Source: Deinococcus metalli
GTDB lineage: Bacteria > Deinococcota > Deinococci > Deinococcales > Deinococcaceae
Assembly (NCBI RefSeq): GCF_014201805.1
Contig: NZ_JACHFK010000010.1
Span: forward strand, 62,001 to 126,000
Length of the DNA: 64,000 bases
Direction: 5' to 3'
The position numbers and the translations under genes were made by a program. This document shows positions 60,478 to 64,000 of the stretch, in pieces. The notes under the pieces were generated by a model. That model searched no databases. It was not told where the DNA came from and saw only the letters and a program-made list of their open reading frames with translations. The stretch's first letter is position 1; each line of letters opens with the position of its first letter.

Positions 60478-60847
60478 TATTGTCCGAACTGACACTGCGC
60501 GGACAAGGTTCTGTCGGCCCAACCGCCATGAGGGTGATGACTCCAGCGGGGAGACTGCTCCTCAAGCGTGTCAGGATGTGCAAACTGCCGGAGCACGGTG
60601 ACCATGCGGCGCGAAGATATGAGCGGACCAGCAGGTCCGCCGTGGAAGCGGGCGCAGACGTGTCATCCGAGCCGAGCCAGCATGCACCGTCCGCCGGGTG
60701 TCCAGCCTCAGGTCTGACCGTCCCGGGTCGATCGGAGATTCACACAGGTCATTCCCTATCGCCCGCCCGTGGCCGACAGGGTGCCAGGAATGGACCGACC
60801 ACCTCCGGACGATGTCACCGCGCAGGCGCCACCGATCCACAGGCGGT
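60478..60847. other. intergenic 370 bases, no gene seen
   Basis: It separates the MarR promoter from the end of the leftward LysR gene. Frames present are overlapping shadows with no family resemblance. Confidence 0.5.
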
Positions 60848-61747
60848 TCAGATCACGGTCGGCTTCGGACCTATCTGCCGAAGCTGCCGCAGGGCCAGGT
60901 GGGCCATCGGCGTCGGCTGCTCTGCCCGCCACGCCATCCCGAACACCCAGGGCAGCGGCGGTCCATCCAGCGCCCGGACCACCGTCCCGCCTCCCGAGCG
61001 GGCTGTGAGCAGGCCCGACGGCAACACCGCCACCCCTACTCCCGCGGCGACCAGCCCCGTCATCGCTGCGATCTCCGCCCCTGTGGACACCACGTGAGGG
61101 CTGGGTTTCGCTGTGCCCAGGCCGGTCAGGAGGGCGGCGTCATCCCGCGCCCGCAACCGGGGGACGAGCACGCGAACCGAGGCCAGAGCGCCGCGAGGCA
61201 CGGTGTCGTGAACTGTGAGCGGGTGTGTGGCGGGCAGGAGCAGGGCGTACTCCCCCTGCAGCAGGGGCCAGAAGCGCAGCTCAGTGCGCTCGGGCGGTCC
61301 CAGTAAAAACGCGATGTCCAGGCGGTCGTCCAGAAGCGCGCGCTCCAGATCGTCCTCGCTTTTCGTCTCCAGCCGCACCTCCGCCTCTGGAAACCGCTCG
61401 CGGAAGGCCCCCAGCAGCGACGGCATGAGCCCCACGCTGCCGAATTCCACGAAGTCGAAGCCCACCCGCAGCACCCCGTCCCTCAGCCCCGCGGCCTGCT
61501 GGGCCCGCCGCACGCTGTCTTTGGCGTCCGCGAGCACCCGACGCGCGTCGGGCAGCAGGGATTCGCCCGCGGGCGTGAGTCTGGCCCCGCGTGAGGTGCG
61601 CTCGAACAGGGGCGCGCCGATCTCGTCCTCGAGTTGCTGGATGCGGTGGGTCAGGGCGGGTTGGGACAGATTCACGCGCTCGGCCGCGCGGGTGAAGTTG
61701 CCGGTCTCCGCGACGGCGACGAAGACGTGCAGGTGCCGGAGTTCCAC
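60848..61747 (-). CDS. LysR-family transcriptional regulator
   Basis: A 299-residue regulator. The helix-turn-helix is at residues 1-60 (MELRHLHVFVAVAETGNFTR, LSQPALTHRIQQLEDEIGAP, LFERTSRGARLTPAG), followed by the type 2 periplasmic-binding-like effector domain (GVLRVGFDFVEFGSVGLMP). Start GTG 61747 has TAGGCT five bases upstream. It is divergent from the SnoaL-like/DUF1772 pair and is probably their regulator; a small metabolite should be the co-inducer. Confidence 0.92.
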   Translation of the reverse strand: MELRHLHVFVAVAETGNFTRAAERVNLSQPALTHRIQQLEDEIGAPLFERTSRGARLTPAGESLLPDARRVLADAKDSVRRAQQAAGLRDGVLRVGFDFVEFGSVGLMPSLLGAFRERFPEAEVRLETKSEDDLERALLDDRLDIAFLLGPPERTELRFWPLLQGEYALLLPATHPLTVHDTVPRGALASVRVLVPRLRARDDAALLTGLGTAKPSPHVVSTGAEIAAMTGLVAAGVGVAVLPSGLLTARSGGGTVVRALDGPPLPWVFGMAWRAEQPTPMAHLALRQLRQIGPKPTVI

Positions 61748-61976
61748 GGCTCAGCCTACCTGTGGAGGCGGTCCGTCATCCATTTTCTTGATGGGACGTG
61801 CAAACGGTCTATTGGACGACGTGCGCCTTCAGCGGGACACTATGGGCACTTCGAGCCACGCAGCTGAGTCGCTGACGGCTCAAAGCAGTCGCGCTGGGGC
61901 CACATTCATCCACCCACACCGGGCCACCCAGCGTGGTTCTCGGGGAGCTGCGTTGTCGCCGCTCAAGGAGTCCGCC

Positions 61977-62384
61977 ATGTCCGACCAGCACCTCGCCCAG
62001 TCCCTCCTCGAACGTGACATGAACGCCTACGCCGACCTGCTGCACGACGGGTACGTCAATCACACCGCCTACGCGGCGCCGGGCGAGGCGGGCAGTATCG
62101 CCGTGTTCCAGCGGTTCCCAGACGCCTTTCAGGACCTCACGGTCACAGTAGAGGCCATGTACGAGGACGGCGAGACCGTGATCGGCCGCTTCCGGTACCG
62201 CGGCACCTTCACCGGGCCCTTGATGGGCCACCCGCCAACGGGACAGGCGGTGGAAATGCACTCCATTGAGATCCGGCGGGTGTGCCGCGGGCACCTCCAG
62301 GAGCACTGGGACGCGCTGAACACCCTCGACTTCTCTCTCCACCTCGGGGCAGCGAGCGTGGTGTCCACGGAGGTGACGGCGTGA
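61977..62384 (+). CDS. SnoaL-like (ester cyclase-type) protein
   Basis: A 135-residue alpha+beta-barrel protein: MNAYADLLHDGYVNHTAY, FPDAFQDLTVTVEAMYEDGE, VIGRFRYRGTFTGPLMGHPP and GQAVEMHSIEIRRV are SnoaL-like polyketide-cyclase/ester-cyclase features. ATG 61977 follows AAGGAG by six bases; the open frame upstream is shadow of the LysR gene. It is coupled to the DUF1772 gene. Natural substrate unknown; small secondary metabolites or xenobiotics are typical. Confidence 0.85.
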   Translation: MSDQHLAQSLLERDMNAYADLLHDGYVNHTAYAAPGEAGSIAVFQRFPDAFQDLTVTVEAMYEDGETVIGRFRYRGTFTGPLMGHPPTGQAVEMHSIEIRRVCRGHLQEHWDALNTLDFSLHLGAASVVSTEVTA

Positions 62385-62848
62385 TGCTGAGCGACGTGCT
62401 GGTCGTGACCGCCCTGATGTCTGCCGGGGTGGTGTACGGCACCGATGTGTTCTTCGCAGTGGTCGGGCGTGCGGCGTTGGAAGAGGCCAGGGACGAGAGC
62501 GTGACGGACGTGATGGGGAGGCTGCACAGGTATGGGGACGCGCGGATGCCTGTGTTCGGCGCGCTCGGTCTGCTGTCCACCCTCGGGCTGGTGTTTGCCG
62601 CGGGCTTCGGCTCGGCCGCCAGCACCTGGGCGCTCGTCGCACTTGCCGGACTGCTGACGCAACTCGCGGCGTACGTGGTGGTCGCCAGGCCTGTGAATAC
62701 GATCCTCACGGCAGCGGCGGCGCAGGGAAACGTTGCGCTGGCTTCGCGGCCGCTCCAGAGGCGCTGGGACAGTGTGATCGTGCTCCGTGCCCTGGGCCTG
62801 GCCGCGGGCATGGCGGGATTGGCACTGGCCGCGATTTCCCTGCGTTGA
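62381..62848 (+). CDS. DUF1772 membrane protein
   Basis: A 155-residue protein with four hydrophobic segments: VLVVTALMSAGVVYGTDVFF, GALGLLSTLGLVFAAGF, LVALAGLLTQLAAYVVV and LGLAAGMAGLALAAIS. The family includes anthrone-oxygenase-like fungal proteins. The RPVN motif after the third segment (VARPVNTI) and RRWDSVIVLRALG are conserved. Start GTG 62381 overlaps the SnoaL stop (GTGA); ATG 62384 is one codon later. The SnoaL/DUF1772 pair under a LysR regulator suggests modification of an aromatic or polyketide-like molecule. Confidence 0.85.
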   Translation: MMLSDVLVVTALMSAGVVYGTDVFFAVVGRAALEEARDESVTDVMGRLHRYGDARMPVFGALGLLSTLGLVFAAGFGSAASTWALVALAGLLTQLAAYVVVARPVNTILTAAAAQGNVALASRPLQRRWDSVIVLRALGLAAGMAGLALAAISLR

Positions 62849-63143
62849 TGGCTGGCCTTCGCCGAACAGCCGGCTCAGGAGCGGGACCGTCGATGTCGTG
62901 GCTGGTGGACGTACGTGACAGACGCTGAAGCTCAACCTCAACGGTTGTGGCGAGGCGTTGCGGTGGCGGGGCGCCATGCTGAGTGGCCAGGAACCTCCTG
63001 GCTCCCGGTTCCCCGGTGCGGTACCTGGCCACACTGCATGGCTGTACCAGCAGAACACCTTCCCGCCAGAGAGGGCCAGGCATGCCTGACACCGGGACAT
63101 CGCGGCCATCCTGCGCGACCTGGTCCGCCAGCGGCGCTGAGCG

Positions 63144-64000
63144 TCAGGCCTGTGCCGCCGAGCTGGCAGGACTGTGCTCCGACCGTGAGCCAGGCTGTCC
63201 CGATTGCTGGAAGTCAGCTCCCACGCTCATCACCGTGCAGTTGCGGCCTGCGGCCTTGGCCTGATACAGCGCCTGATCCGCCCGGCCCACGACCTGCCTC
63301 GGATCGCCCGTCACCATCAGCGCTGCCCCCACGCTCACGGTCACCGGCACGTCCACGCTGGACAGGGGATCGCGGCCCACGGCCGCGCGCAGCCGCTCCG
63401 CCACCACTGGCAGGGACGTGGCCCCAACGTCCCGCAGGATCACCGCGAACTCCTCGCCGCCGTACCGGTAGGCCCGGTCCCCCCCGCGAAGTTCCCCTCT
63501 GAGGCGCTGTGCGACCTCGCGGAGCGCTGCGTCTCCCATCGGGTGGCCGTAGGTGTCATTCAGTGCCTTGAAGTGGTCAATGTCCACCATCACCACGGCG
63601 TCGCCCACGGTCAGCCCGGGCAGGTCGTGCTCGAACTGCCGGCGGTTGGCCACGTCCGTGAGGGGGTCCAGCAGCGCCTGGCCTTCCAGGGTGCTCAGGA
63701 GCCGCAGTGTGGTGAGCCGTGAGTCCACGATCATCATGACGACGACGTAGCCGGCCAGACTCAGCAGCAGGAGTGGCAGGTACGTCTGGGCGAACAGCGT
63801 CTGGCCGTTCGGCAGCAGCAGGAGACCCACCCCGTTGGGCAGCAGGGTCAGCAGGCTGCGGGTGACGCGGCGTCGCCAGCTGACCTCGAAGCCCGGCATG
63901 GAGTCCAGGCGGCGGACCACGGTGCCGACCAGGAGCATGCTGATGGTGCTGAGCACCATGATGGGCGCACCGATGCCGCCGAGGTGGAGCCGGTAGAGCA
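63144..64000 (-). CDS. membrane-anchored diguanylate cyclase (GGDEF), partial (N-terminus outside window)
   Basis: The frame is open from the window edge to a stop at 63144, at least 285 residues. Visible N-terminal hydrophobic segments (VLSTISMLLVGTVV, LLLLSLAGYVVVMMIVDS) are followed by a GGDEF domain: DPLTDVANRRQFEHD, MVDIDHFKALNDTYGHPMGD, and the active site YRYGGEEFAVIL. An RGGD inhibitory site lies five residues before GGEEF, so product inhibition by cyclic di-GMP is expected. It should make cyclic di-GMP in response to a membrane or external signal. A Ser-rich tail ends the protein. Confidence 0.92.
   Translation of the reverse strand, partial: LYRLHLGGIGAPIMVLSTISMLLVGTVVRRLDSMPGFEVSWRRRVTRSLLTLLPNGVGLLLLPNGQTLFAQTYLPLLLLSLAGYVVVMMIVDSRLTTLRLLSTLEGQALLDPLTDVANRRQFEHDLPGLTVGDAVVMVDIDHFKALNDTYGHPMGDAALREVAQRLRGELRGGDRAYRYGGEEFAVILRDVGATSLPVVAERLRAAVGRDPLSSVDVPVTVSVGAALMVTGDPRQVVGRADQALYQAKAAGRNCTVMSVGADFQQSGQPGSRSEHSPASSAAQA

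Overview
The window is very GC-rich, with dense, often overlapping genes. Several genes look leaderless: a -10-like hexamer of the TANNNT type ends about six bases before the start codon (positions 14084, 58662, 60435). Together with gene content that I recognise from memory as Deinococcus-like (an IS6-type insertion sequence, KGG stress protein, LtrA, many sugar ABC cassettes), this points to a Deinococcus species. Paralogous modules, toxin-antitoxin genes, IS remnants and several gene-free stretches suggest an accessory region or megaplasmid. That placement is inference.

Region 1 (1-13115) is a carbon-scavenging island. A CUT2-type sugar ABC transporter (two permeases, binding protein, ATPase) is read leftwards. 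DhaK, DhaL and an aldo/keto reductase are read rightwards. A translationally coupled set, MtnK-like kinase, MtnA-like isomerase and a class II aldolase fused to a short-chain dehydrogenase, is read leftwards. This kinase, aldose-1-phosphate isomerase, ketose-1-phosphate aldolase order matches the route for 5-methylthioribose or 5-deoxyribose salvage to dihydroxyacetone phosphate. A DUF1349 protein and a ureidoglycolate lyase-like protein follow.

Region 2 (13116-22741) holds a coiled-coil protein with 28-residue repeats and a TetR-controlled divergent unit (ABC-2-like membrane protein, LolA-like lipoprotein carrier, FAD monooxygenase, DoxX). It also holds a frameshifted remnant with an HEAGH motif, a PIN-domain toxin-antitoxin pair and a long stretch without genes.

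Region 3 (22742-36305) has a secreted Yellow/major-royal-jelly-like protein and a secreted alpha/beta hydrolase, then a large nested inverted repeat and a STAND-LuxR regulator. The regulator is divergent from a sugar catabolic cluster: three Gfo/Idh/MocA dehydrogenases, a TIM-barrel isomerase, a second CUT2 ABC transporter and an ABM-type monooxygenase.

Region 4 (36306-48386) holds LtrA, two paralogous SRPBCC/zinc-alcohol-dehydrogenase modules, a third zinc dehydrogenase, a cytoplasmic second Yellow-like protein and a decayed IS6-family element. A 5'-truncated TetR gene and a KGG-repeat stress protein with a probable one-base frameshift are also here.

Region 5 (48387-55080) is a tightly coupled operon for hemicellulose-type oligosaccharides: binding protein, two CUT1 permeases, a clan GH-A hydrolase and two GH43 enzymes, without an ATPase gene.

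Region 6 (55081-64000) contains a GT4 glycosyltransferase, an MFS exporter and a MarR regulator coupled to an arsenic-type GNAT-DUF6428 fusion. A LysR regulator divergent from SnoaL-like and DUF1772 genes follows, then a GGDEF protein cut by the window edge. No tRNA, rRNA or CRISPR array was seen.
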